Position numbers and translations under genes: made by a program
Assembly (NCBI GenBank): GCA_963826795.1
Contig: CAWGYT010000024.1
Coordinates: 62,001-126,000 of the forward strand
Source: CAWGYT01 sp963826795
Lineage (GTDB): Bacteria; Planctomycetota; Planctomycetia; Pirellulales; Pirellulaceae
Reading direction: 5' to 3'
Length of the DNA stretch: 64,000 nucleotides
The notes under the pieces: generated by a model
Databases searched by the model: none
Told to the model about the DNA's origin: nothing
What the model saw: only the letters and a program-made list of their open reading frames with translations
Part shown: piece after piece, positions 47,766-57,231 of the stretch
Layout of the letters: each line of letters starts with the position of its first letter
How positions within the stretch are numbered: position 1 is the first letter of the stretch

Positions 47766-50700
47766 CTACTCGATCATGCGTCGTAACAGGATCGCGTTTT
47801 TGACATTCAGATCCTCGCCCCGCTGGTATCCGACGGGGATCGAGCGATCGATCAGGTAAAAGGCGCGATGCCGATTGACGGCGCCCACGTCGCTGCCGAT
47901 CTCGGCTCCTAACTGGAAGCCGTCCGGATGGGCAGGATCGTAGTCGGGTTGCCCGTCCCCGTTGATATCCCACGGCAAGACTTCGAAGTAGCCGACCGTG
48001 ATCCAGACGGCGAACACATTCGAGTGAGTCGTGAGCAGGTTTCCCAGACGCTGCAGCTTGTGGTAGCGGAAGTAGGAACTCGTCTCCGGATTGACCGCAT
48101 CGTTGCCGAGGATCGGGAAATTGAACAGCATGCGGTCGTTGAGCGTCGGGTGCTTGCGCAACCACGTCGCCTCGACGCCTGGCTGCTCCAGATCAGGGCG
48201 AGGCATCAGATCGCCCGTTGCCGCCGCTCGCATCGGATTCGCGTAAAAGGCGGGACGATCCTTGACCGCCGCGGGGCCCGCCAAGCTTCGCTGGACGTCC
48301 GCCCATGGCGTCAGGCTGGGGTTCGGCGTGCTGGGGATTGCGGGCTGGGCGTCGACCGCCGCCCAAACCTCATCGTCTGGGATCGTGTTGATGTTGACCT
48401 TACCCGGCTCGCGAAATCGAGGAAGTTTGTTGAAGGGCGTCGCATAGCTGCGGAGTTCTGGTAGCAGCTGACTCGGATTCACGCGGACCCACTTCTGCGT
48501 TCCGTCGAATCGCGAAGGGACGTCGACCCAATCCAGCAGGACACCCAGGTTCGGATCCGGGCCGCCGGGATCGTCGTGGAAAAAGTTCAACAGGTGACCG
48601 AACGGTGCGTGAAAGAACTCGCCCAGCGGGAGACCGGGTTGATTCACACGCCGCATTTCAAAGGGCAGTCGCCACGGGGGACTGCTCGGGACCTGCATCA
48701 ATTCCAGGTGATTGGCAAACGGCCGATTGTTCCAGGTTAGCCAGGGGAAGGGCCGCTGCGGGACGTTGAAGTATTCGGGCGGATTTCCGCGCCGAGGGCC
48801 AAAGGTGGTGTTGAGTCCGCCGAGCGTGAGGCGCAAATTCCAGTTGAAGTAGGCATTGCCGCCCCGGCCGGAACTGATCGGCTCGGTGCTGATCGGATTC
48901 CAGACATTCGGTCCCTGAGCAACCGTCGTGACGCTCGCGCCCCGTTCGCGGCTTTGAAACGTGACCGCCAGGTTTCTGGCTTGTCGCAACGCGGGATCAT
49001 CCACGATGTCGTAGGGCGTGTCGGCGTTCCCTTCGAGTGCCGGGTTGAGCGTCACGTCGCCCGGCGGGGCGGGGATCCAGCCGTTGGGCGGCACGTCACT
49101 GTTTTCTTCGCCATTGAAGACCGTCAAGTCGATCGCCTGACTGTCGATTGTGATATACGGATTCGTGGCCGCGTCCCACGATCGCGTGGGGTCCGCCAGT
49201 CGCTGCAACAGTGCGACGCGGAAGCGGGGGTGCGTGCCGGTCAGCGGATAGTCGGGGCGTTCCTGCAGTGGCCGCTGGGCCGGCCCGCCATTGGTCGGCG
49301 GATTGTCGAAGGGGACATCGGGCAACGTTCGCTGGGGTGTGTCGAGGTCATCGTAGTACGAATAGGGTTCTTGATAGGACCGCTGGGCACCCGCGCCCGG
49401 ATCGACGTCAGGCAGCAAGCCGCTGTCCGGAAAGCTAACGGAGGGCTCGCGATAGTAATTCAGCCCCGGGTTGGGCTCCGAAACGTTGATCCCGATCCCA
49501 ATCGGCGCGGTGCGGGCGAGATCGGTCCACGTCGGCGGTGGATCGGCCCCGACGATGATGTTCAGCGATCGCTCGGTCGTCTCCGCGCCGACCGAATCAT
49601 AGAACGCCACCGTATCACGCAGCAACACAATCCGCTGGCTTGCCGGCATCGACGGCTGGTTGCTGGCAACGCCCTGAGTCGCGCCGACGGCCGTGGCGGG
49701 ACGCGGGCCGACGACGGCGTAGGCGCCCGGTGGCAGTTGCGGTTCCCGATAACCATAACCGTATCGCGTGTTCGCTTGGAGTCGGCGGTTGTAGTAGTAG
49801 ACTCCGGCCGGAACGCGATTGGGAATCCCGTCGCTGAACAGGATGAATCGATCGTAAGTGATCTGGTTGTCAGGCAGACCCAGATTCCCGTACTGCGCTT
49901 GCCAACTGCGATCGTTGATCGAACTGAGGAACGTGATGGGGTCGTTCGGATTGGTGTCGATCAGCAGCGAGGGCAGCAGGACCGCGACTTCGGACTCACG
50001 CGCCCAGTTCTGAGGGCTAAGGTCATCTGGTCGCTGCGCAATCGCCACGCGCCACACGGGACTCGCCCCGCTGGCGTCCGTCACGACTCGGCCCAAGTCC
50101 AAGCGGCCGTCCTGCGTGTAGAGCTCTCGCGGCATGACGGCGTTGTTGGCACTCCGATTGCCGGTTGCATACAGCTCAATGAACAACGAGCCCTGAGGAA
50201 TCCGCAACTGATCCAGCGTCGGGTCGTAGTCGGTGACGTTGTTGTTTGGATTGTCGTCCGCGTTCACCGCTGGGAATCGCAGTTCGGCGACCGCCGGTCC
50301 GTCGTTGGGATCGGGCGTCTCCCAATCCGTGTCTTTCACGCGTCGGTCGTGAAAGGCCATCGTCTCGGTGATCAGCAGATCGGGGTACTCGCATCCCCAG
50401 ACCACGCGCCGGTCGGACCCTGGGGCTTCGTCGGCGGTGATTGAGGTGAAGTCGTCATCCACGCTCCAGCCATCCGCATCGAACGGATTCACGTCATATT
50501 CGAACGGTGTCATGATCGCGTCATTGTCGCGAAAGTCGACGACGTTGATGGCCCACTGCGCGATGCGGCGGGCGGTCGCTTCTTTTCGTTGCGCGTCGTT
50601 CAAGTCCGCCGAGGGAACGAGAAAATCGTCGTCCATCGCCAGCATCGCCAGACAGTACAGATGGCGGGCGAAAACCTGGCGCGAAAAGTACGGATTCTGA

Positions 50701-53147
50701 CTGTTGTCGATACTGCGGGCCGCGTCCACGTAATTGGGATCGGTCGTCGCAAACTGTCCGACGGCCTGAAACGGCGTGCCCGCGAAAACCGTCTGGACCT
50801 GCGTCAGCAACTCAGTCGGTTCGTCAATCACGCCGAATCCCGGATCACCCGCCGAGCTTTCATCGATCCCGTTTCCGAACAATCGGTTCAGGTCCAAACG
50901 CCGACCCTCGCGGATCTCGGGCGCCAGCAGCAGATTCAGTTGACGCAGCAGCAAGGGGTCATTCGGTCCGGTCGCCGCGAATCCGCCTTGATTGACGAGT
51001 CGTTCGATCGCATACTCGACCAGGCTGCCGCTCGAAAAGGTCGAGGTTGTGACAGGGTTGAAGTTGCCTTGCGTCGCCTGGTGGCTGCTTACGCCCAACT
51101 GGACCAGATCCGATCGCTCATCGCTGTCCGGGGCGATGGCCGGCGCGTTGGGAATATCAAACGAGCGCGTCGTGAGGCGACGCCGGAAGTTGTCGCTCAG
51201 CATCAGGTTGCCCAGGATGCCGCCCAAAGTCGTCGGAAAGATCTGCGCGTCGAGGTCGTTGTAACGCAGCAACTGCTCGAGGTCCGCCTCATCAAACGGA
51301 CTGTCGCTGCCCTGCGGGCTGACGAGATTCAACTCGTACGGATCGTCTTGCGTCGCGTTGACCCATTGGTCGATCAGCGGACTGGGAAAACCAAGCGTGT
51401 GGGGCCAGCCCATGGGGACGAAGTTCTGCAGGTCGGTCATGTTGACGAAACGAGGCTGACCACTCAGGTCCAGGTAGACTCCGCCCGTGCCATGCAGGTC
51501 GGGGGGCGTCTGATACAGATTCGCTTCGCCCGGTTGGGGAGACCGATAGTCGGAGGCCAATCCCCACACCTGCAGAGAACTCAGCAGCGAGGGATTGTTC
51601 GGATAGAAGATGAATTGATCGGGCTGTCCTGGCGGGTAGTCTGGCCAGCCGGGGGTCGGCGGGTTTTCGGGAAGCCCGCTGCGCGGCTGATAGCGGCGTA
51701 GAACCAGATTGGGATAGACGGTTGGGATCAGACCCGGGGGGATCACGCGGTCCAAGCGAATCTCGGCGGGCCCATATCCTTGGCCGAGCGTGACGGGTGA
51801 AAGATTGGCCTGGGGCTGTCCCACGACCAGCGCGGCGTAGGGATCCGAAGGTTGGACGATCGGCGGGCGGCGAGTTTCCAGCATCGCGATCGCTTCGCGC
51901 GTCCCGTGGGCATTGACGTTGATGCGTCCATCCAGGTCGACGCACAACACCGCGAACAGGGGCTTGTAGCGTCGACCGTCGGGCGTCGTCTTGACGGGTG
52001 CCCCGAAGTCAACCCAGACGCTGTCCGCGACCGAATCGCCGTCGTTGTCCACGTCCCAGGGACCGCGCACGAGCGGAACATTCAGCAGACCGTCGGAACC
52101 CACATCGGGTTGGCCGTCGCCGTCGTTGTCCAGATCCATGAAATCCGGAATGCTGTCGCTGTCCAAATCCGAATAGGCCGAAAATCGCGGGTTACCGCCG
52201 GTGAACAAAGGGTGCGCATCGGGCAGCGGACGAGCGACAAGATAACGCCGGAGGTCGCTAAAGGGTGGATCCGACCAGTTACCCCCGACCGCCTGGATCC
52301 GCTGCATCATGTGATTCAGCAGGAAGGGCCGGTGAAACGAGGGAATCAGCGGGTCGTCGGCTGCTGGCACGCCCGTCAATGGAATCTGGGACGGCAGCCG
52401 AGCCAGAAACACATTCTGATAATCGGCCGCGTCCCAGCTTTCGTCACCGTCGCCAGCCCAGGCAACGGGTTGATAGAAGGGCATCAAGGCCGTTTCCGGT
52501 TGGAAAATCGCCGCCATGCCGTTCCATTTCTGATCCAGTTTTCCCGTGTTCAGATTGAACCCGTCACCGGTGCCATTAAACGCCTTTCCGTTGACGACAA
52601 TCTTCGTCGCCACGGCGGGAACGAATCCCGTGGGCAGGTCTTCAAACGCCTCGACGATCAACTCGCCCGAGCGCACCGTGCCAACGGCGGCGGGCTTGGT
52701 GTAACGCAAGATTCGCGTACTGTGTCGCGCACCCTGGCCGTCGACCAACGTCAGGACACTTCCGTTGTAATAGTGGTCCGACGCCCTCGCGGTGCGCGAC
52801 AGATCGGCATAGATCAGCTTCAGAAACTGTTGACCCTGAAAGCCACCATATTGCACGTTCAGGACAACACCCTCGAATCCATCGCTGCCGTAAAGATCCT
52901 GCAGCAGGTTATGGCGAAACAGGAGGTTGTTGTAGTCCGCGGAACCTCGCAACAACAGCGCGACCGCCTCGTCCAACTCGTGCCGCGGAGGGTCCCCGCG
53001 CAGCTCGTGACGCGCGAACGCCTTCGCCGCCTTGGTGTACTGGGTGGCGACGACGATGAAGGTGATGCCAATCAGGACGAACAGCACGAGCAAGCTGAGC
53101 ACGATTAGCAGCAAGACTCCGCGGCGCGGTTTGCGGCGTAGCGACAT
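47766..53147 (-). CDS. Very large GspK-like pseudopilin/secretion protein (1793 aa)
   Basis: 1793 residues, intact. ATG 53147 lies 9 bases after the stop of the preceding pseudopilin, with AAGAGGCC upstream. Residues 8-35 (RRGVLLLIVLSLLVLFVLIGITFIVVATQY) are the hydrophobic helix of GspK or PilX proteins without a clear Glu5. Residues about 325-375 hold calcium-type DxDxDG repeats (DLDNDGDGQPDVGSDG, DVDNDGDSVADSVW). Near residue 1580 FREPGKVNINTIPDDEVW matches the GspK helix-hairpin motif. GspK normally has about 330 residues, so this chain is five times longer, its middle probably beta-rich. It is probably the tip subunit of a pseudopilus, or a planctomycete-specific surface protein. Confidence 0.72.
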   Translation of the reverse strand: MSLRRKPRRGVLLLIVLSLLVLFVLIGITFIVVATQYTKAAKAFARHELRGDPPRHELDEAVALLLRGSADYNNLLFRHNLLQDLYGSDGFEGVVLNVQYGGFQGQQFLKLIYADLSRTARASDHYYNGSVLTLVDGQGARHSTRILRYTKPAAVGTVRSGELIVEAFEDLPTGFVPAVATKIVVNGKAFNGTGDGFNLNTGKLDQKWNGMAAIFQPETALMPFYQPVAWAGDGDESWDAADYQNVFLARLPSQIPLTGVPAADDPLIPSFHRPFLLNHMMQRIQAVGGNWSDPPFSDLRRYLVARPLPDAHPLFTGGNPRFSAYSDLDSDSIPDFMDLDNDGDGQPDVGSDGLLNVPLVRGPWDVDNDGDSVADSVWVDFGAPVKTTPDGRRYKPLFAVLCVDLDGRINVNAHGTREAIAMLETRRPPIVQPSDPYAALVVGQPQANLSPVTLGQGYGPAEIRLDRVIPPGLIPTVYPNLVLRRYQPRSGLPENPPTPGWPDYPPGQPDQFIFYPNNPSLLSSLQVWGLASDYRSPQPGEANLYQTPPDLHGTGGVYLDLSGQPRFVNMTDLQNFVPMGWPHTLGFPSPLIDQWVNATQDDPYELNLVSPQGSDSPFDEADLEQLLRYNDLDAQIFPTTLGGILGNLMLSDNFRRRLTTRSFDIPNAPAIAPDSDERSDLVQLGVSSHQATQGNFNPVTTSTFSSGSLVEYAIERLVNQGGFAATGPNDPLLLRQLNLLLAPEIREGRRLDLNRLFGNGIDESSAGDPGFGVIDEPTELLTQVQTVFAGTPFQAVGQFATTDPNYVDAARSIDNSQNPYFSRQVFARHLYCLAMLAMDDDFLVPSADLNDAQRKEATARRIAQWAINVVDFRDNDAIMTPFEYDVNPFDADGWSVDDDFTSITADEAPGSDRRVVWGCEYPDLLITETMAFHDRRVKDTDWETPDPNDGPAVAELRFPAVNADDNPNNNVTDYDPTLDQLRIPQGSLFIELYATGNRSANNAVMPRELYTQDGRLDLGRVVTDASGASPVWRVAIAQRPDDLSPQNWARESEVAVLLPSLLIDTNPNDPITFLSSINDRSWQAQYGNLGLPDNQITYDRFILFSDGIPNRVPAGVYYYNRRLQANTRYGYGYREPQLPPGAYAVVGPRPATAVGATQGVASNQPSMPASQRIVLLRDTVAFYDSVGAETTERSLNIIVGADPPPTWTDLARTAPIGIGINVSEPNPGLNYYREPSVSFPDSGLLPDVDPGAGAQRSYQEPYSYYDDLDTPQRTLPDVPFDNPPTNGGPAQRPLQERPDYPLTGTHPRFRVALLQRLADPTRSWDAATNPYITIDSQAIDLTVFNGEENSDVPPNGWIPAPPGDVTLNPALEGNADTPYDIVDDPALRQARNLAVTFQSRERGASVTTVAQGPNVWNPISTEPISSGRGGNAYFNWNLRLTLGGLNTTFGPRRGNPPEYFNVPQRPFPWLTWNNRPFANHLELMQVPSSPPWRLPFEMRRVNQPGLPLGEFFHAPFGHLLNFFHDDPGGPDPNLGVLLDWVDVPSRFDGTQKWVRVNPSQLLPELRSYATPFNKLPRFREPGKVNINTIPDDEVWAAVDAQPAIPSTPNPSLTPWADVQRSLAGPAAVKDRPAFYANPMRAAATGDLMPRPDLEQPGVEATWLRKHPTLNDRMLFNFPILGNDAVNPETSSYFRYHKLQRLGNLLTTHSNVFAVWITVGYFEVLPWDINGDGQPDYDPAHPDGFQLGAEIGSDVGAVNRHRAFYLIDRSIPVGYQRGEDLNVKNAILLRRMIE

Positions 53148-53156
53148 AGAGGCCTC

Positions 53157-54524
53157 TTATTGTAGTTCGACCGTCTTTTCATAAACGGCGACGACGTTCC
53201 GAAGGTAGATCGCGTAAACCTGCTGATTGGGAGTCAGACTCCAGTCAGGACCGCTGAGCGTCAGTTCACGAGTCGCGTCGGGAAAACCCTGGGGATTCGT
53301 CTCCAGCTCGTCAGCACCGATGACCTGGTACCACTTCAATTGAATGAAGTTCGGGATGCCCGAGGCGGGCAAGGGATTCTGCATCACGGCGACCCAGTCG
53401 CCTTGCCGAATATGTCGCACGCCGACGTTGACCGCGTTGCCGGCGCCGGCGCTGTCGGGCAACAGGGGATCGGTGACGATCTCGTTGATCACGATCTGCT
53501 TCGTCCCGCCCTGCATGATGCTCTGATTCATCACGACTTCGGCCGCGACCTCCTCGCGAAAGCGCCCCGAAACGTCGCGCTGGTGAAAAATCACGAGGGA
53601 CAGCAGAAAGCGGTTCGTCGGATAGGGGATGGGGCCGCCCGTGTTGAAGCCCACCTTGGACTCGGGCACCAACGTCGCCATCCAACTGAAACTACCCTGC
53701 GTCACCGACTTGACCCCGACCAGCGAGCCTCCCAGCGATTCGCGTAAGAACTGACGTTGTACGAAGGTGTTCGGTCCGCCAGGCAGGGGCACCACCGCGT
53801 AGCTTCCCTCGGCCGGATTCGCCAGTTGCTGCACCACCACGTCGTCGCGCAGCCGGAAGATCTCGTCCGCCTGAGGAACGGACAAGGGAATCGGGTTGCT
53901 CACCAGTTGTTGCGTCAGCAGACTCGCGCTGCTTTGTAAGGCCGAATTCGCGTTCGTCGGGTCCGGCGCCATGATCACTTCGTGCAGCCGCTCGGGCCGG
54001 TACTTGAGCACGGTCACGCGCGGGATCCGAATCGGTGCGGTCGGTCCCGGCGCGACGTCCGGAAACTGGTTGCTGATCGGGACCGGATTGCCCTGCTGGT
54101 TCAGCTGGTAAGTGACGGCCACCCAATGGGGATCAAAACAGTAGGTCTGATTGATCAACGCCCCGTTGATCGGATCGTAAATTGGGACGGGAAAACCCAA
54201 TTGGATCCAGTAGGGTCGCGGCTGCGTGGCCTGTGCCAGCCCGGGGACATTGACGACCGTCGCCATGCTGCCGGGTCGATGAAACTCGCGCACGAAGAAC
54301 TCGCGGAAGACCCGCTTGCCGAACAACGACTTGCGGTCTTCCCGCACGCCTTGCGCGGCTTTGAAATGCGCCAGCGGAAGCAGCGCCGCGACGCCCAGCA
54401 ACCCGATGCCCACGACGCCGATCGAAATCATGATCTCCAGCAGACTGATCCCGCGCCGCGCCGCCCGAGCTGCGCCCAGTCTCTCGGCCCGGAGTGCCTT
54501 TCCGCCCCATGCGAACCGCGGCAT
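53157..54524 (-). CDS. Prepilin-type protein (pseudopilin D)
   Basis: 455 residues from ATG 54524; the upstream gene's stop lies 2 bases before, so they are coupled. The cleavage site is ARRG|ISLLEIMISIGVVGIGLLG (Gly25, Glu30), with a class III leader and a long hydrophobic N-helix. The following 400 residues are soluble, Pro- and Gly-rich with no recognised family. Prepilin peptidase would cut after Gly25. It is probably a minor pseudopilin, working with the GspK-like protein encoded next. Confidence 0.85.
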   Translation of the reverse strand: MPRFAWGGKALRAERLGAARAARRGISLLEIMISIGVVGIGLLGVAALLPLAHFKAAQGVREDRKSLFGKRVFREFFVREFHRPGSMATVVNVPGLAQATQPRPYWIQLGFPVPIYDPINGALINQTYCFDPHWVAVTYQLNQQGNPVPISNQFPDVAPGPTAPIRIPRVTVLKYRPERLHEVIMAPDPTNANSALQSSASLLTQQLVSNPIPLSVPQADEIFRLRDDVVVQQLANPAEGSYAVVPLPGGPNTFVQRQFLRESLGGSLVGVKSVTQGSFSWMATLVPESKVGFNTGGPIPYPTNRFLLSLVIFHQRDVSGRFREEVAAEVVMNQSIMQGGTKQIVINEIVTDPLLPDSAGAGNAVNVGVRHIRQGDWVAVMQNPLPASGIPNFIQLKWYQVIGADELETNPQGFPDATRELTLSGPDWSLTPNQQVYAIYLRNVVAVYEKTVELQ

Positions 54525-54526
54525 GA

Positions 54527-55779
54527 TCAGCGCCCTCCCAAGGTTTGGCCGGTTCGCGAAAAGCGCCGCGCGTTGTTGACAAACTCGCGCGCATCGGTCC
54601 CCGGCGTGAGTGGCAGGGAGGTGACTTCCGCACCCGTACTGGCGTTGGCAAAGGCGTTGCCATTGGGGGCGGTGAGCACGCGACCGGTTTGGGTCGAGAT
54701 CATCAGCCAAAGATTGTCCTGATCCCGCAAGTTTCGCTCGCCCAACGTTCCGTTCACATTGGTGATGTGGTCGTTGATCACATTCAAGTTATTCAGCGCA
54801 TCGCGGCCAATCTGGTCATCGCGGGCCAGCAGCAGGCTGATCGTGCCTTGGGGCTTCTCCCAAAACGCGGGATTGACGATCTCGTGTGAGATATAGTGCA
54901 CGCGGTCGACTCCGCCCGTCGGACTGAACATGATCACAATGTCGTATTCCGGACTGATCTCGCGAAATCGCGTCGGATAGCCACTCCAGTTCGGAATGAG
55001 ATTGGGGTATGACGTTTGGTACGGCGATTGAAACGGGGCGTCGTAACCGGAAAGGGAGAGATCGATCCCCGTGTTTCTCGGCATTTCCAGCGGCGTCCCC
55101 GCGGTCTTGACTGGCCGACGGAAGATTTCGAACCGCACCCCCGGCTGAAACGAGGGCCGTTCTTGAGCGCTGGGAGGCGATCGGAAAAATCGCTGCACGG
55201 CGCGATCTTGAAGCAGGTCATCGACCCGGAACTGAATCTTGAAATTGTCGATGCCCGTGATCACATAGGTCGGTCCTCGACCTTCAAACTGGATCAAGTC
55301 GCCCGGGCTGGCCTGCGGCGTTCCATTCGCGATCGAGGGGACGAGCGTGGAGCAGCAATTGAGCTGCACGCTGGGGTCCTCGGGATACTGGTAAAAGGCG
55401 TACCAGATCGGGCCCGTGCCCGCCCGCAGCACCACCCGCGCGTCGAAGATATCGCCCGTGTACGACGGCGGCTGTTCGGCCAGGTAAAGCTTGTACGAGG
55501 TATACCAGTGATTGAGCTGATCGTCCGCCTCGTGTCCAGCCCGCTCGATCCAGACTCCCACCGGGCGGTCCAGTTCGACCGCTCGAGCCTGCGCCCGGAG
55601 AAAAACACGTTCAGTTGACGAGCTGCTTCGCGGACCCTCTGGCCGCGCATGATCGGTTGAATCGTCGGCACGAGCACCGCGGCCAGCAGGATCACGATGC
55701 TGACCACGACCAACAACTCGGTCAGGGTCAGACCCGCCGAACGGGCCGCAAGCGTCCTCGCGTTGCTCCTCCCCCTCAT
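54527..55779 (-). CDS. Prepilin-type protein (pseudopilin C; frameshifted)
   Basis: About 417 residues over two frames, changing near 55595. I place the start at ATG 55779 (MRGRSNARTLAARSAG, then the site G|LTLTELLVVVSIVILLAAVL). This ATG and its upstream GAAGG-rich stretch lie inside a copy of the dispersed GC-rich repeat, so the repeat seems to supply the initiation region. The helix ends near residue 42 and the rest contains AEQPPSYTGDIFDARV and YDIVIMFSPTGGVDRVHYIS. Cleavage after Gly16 and Glu at 21 fit a type IV pilin-like protein. Confidence 0.8.
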
Positions 55780-56065
55780 CCGGCCTTCGGCCACCTTCTC
55801 CCGCGTTGGGGAGAAGGAACAGGTGGTTGTCACTATCTGGCCTTCGGCCACCTTCTCCCGCGTTGGGGAGAAGGGACAGGGGGTTGTCATTATCCGGCCT
55901 TCGGCCACCTTCTCCCGCGTTGGGGAGAAGGGACAGGATGTTGTCATTTGTGTTGCAGGCGTGGGGACTTCGAAGGCGCGGGGGACGTTGTCACCTCTCC
56001 CGGGGCCGGGAGAGGTCGTCCGGGACCCGCTCGCGGGGCCCGGGCGGGTGAGGGCTGCGCTTGGG
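55777..56065. repeat. Dispersed GC-rich repeat, three 57-bp units plus a longer partner half
   Basis: Units starting ggccttcggcc lie at 55782, 55839 and 55896 (57 bases apart), followed by the paired half with ctctcccg/cgggagag and the gggtgaggg end. The same modules form the 145-bp array at 7.26 kb and the block at 26.4 kb, but here the first half is amplified instead of the whole. The left edge contains the start codon of the neighbouring pseudopilin. Confidence 0.92.
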
Positions 56066-56185
56066 CAATCGGCCTCCCGGCGGTTCGCGTCTGCGTGGTT
56101 CGCGTCCCGGCCGATATTCACCCGGAACGGTGGCTGCCAGCGAGGGTGCGTTGCGAAGATCATTGCGAAGACCATTGGACCCCAG

Positions 56186-57231
56186 TTAGCTTGCGGCCAG
56201 CGTGTGATTGGTGATGTTGTCCATCAGATCGTTGATCTGGTCGCCGTTAGAATCCTGTGCGGTACCGACGGCCGGGTCCGAGGGACTCGGTTGCGAGGGA
56301 CTTGGAACGTTGACGAAGGGGTTGTTCGGTGGGCTGGTGGTGGCGTACACCAGCGGGTTGGTCGGATCGCTGTGGAAGAACCCTTGCAACTTGTCCGGTC
56401 CTGCCGAGGAAATGAACGGGTACAGGGCGTACGATGGCAGATTAAACGGGGGTCGCCGATAGACGCCGGTCAGATCAAACGGATCGGGAGCCTCGCCGTC
56501 CTGAGGACTGCCGGGTAGCTGCAGTCCGGCGCCCAACGCACGAAGAAGATGGGCTGTCCCCAGCCGTCCAGGATTTCCGGCATGCCGTCGCGATCCAGGT
56601 CCCCGACTTCACGGTCGCGAAAGAACTCCAACGCGCTGGATTCTTGATCCACCATCTGCGAAAGAATCAGATACAAACATTCGGCGGCCTGGAAATCGTC
56701 GGACCAGTTCTGGTTCAGCCAGTCTTCGAATACCGAAAAGCTTGGATTGCGATCGTCGCGCACATCAATCGACTGCAGATTGGCATTCTGGCGCGCTCCA
56801 ATCAACTGCGCCGCCTTGCGGCGATAGGCCAGCCACAGCGAGGGCGCCGCCATTTGCGGCGTGCTGGTGCCGAAAAGCAGGTCGGTCTTGCGATCGGGCA
56901 ACTCCATCCGCATGATCTCGCGAATCGCATTGACACGCAGCTGCGAAATCGCGTTCACATCGGTCGCCTGAGGCGGAACCGGGACGCGGCGATTGCGGTA
57001 GCTCTCCCACTTTTCCGTAATCAACGCATCGATGCGGCCAATTTGCGATCGCGTCCGATCGGCCCGAGACGTCTCCTGGACGCCGGCCAGGGCGACCAGG
57101 ATCATCGAGGCCAGCAGGCTGATGATCGAGATCGAGACCAACAGCTCGACGAGCGTAAATCCGCGCCGGCTTGAGGACGCGCGATCCGCGGCTCGGATCA
57201 AGTCAACGCAGGGGCGGTCCCGGTGGTTCAT
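56186..57231 (-). CDS. Prepilin-type protein (pseudopilin B; frameshifted)
   Basis: About 348 residues; the frame changes near 56530. Start ATG 57231 overlaps the stop of pseudopilin A by four bases. Cleavage site SRRG|FTLVELLVSISIISLLAS (Gly24, Glu29). The chain continues with a calcium-type segment (DLDRDGMPEILDGWGQPIFF), known in GspG-type pseudopilins, and ends in a Pro-Ser-rich tail and NDLMDNITNH. Probably a minor pseudopilin. Confidence 0.85.

Noticed and set aside
48954..53108. Two long plus-strand frames antisense to the giant GspK-like gene
   Set aside because: Mirror frames of a high-GC gene, no signal peptide or family motif.
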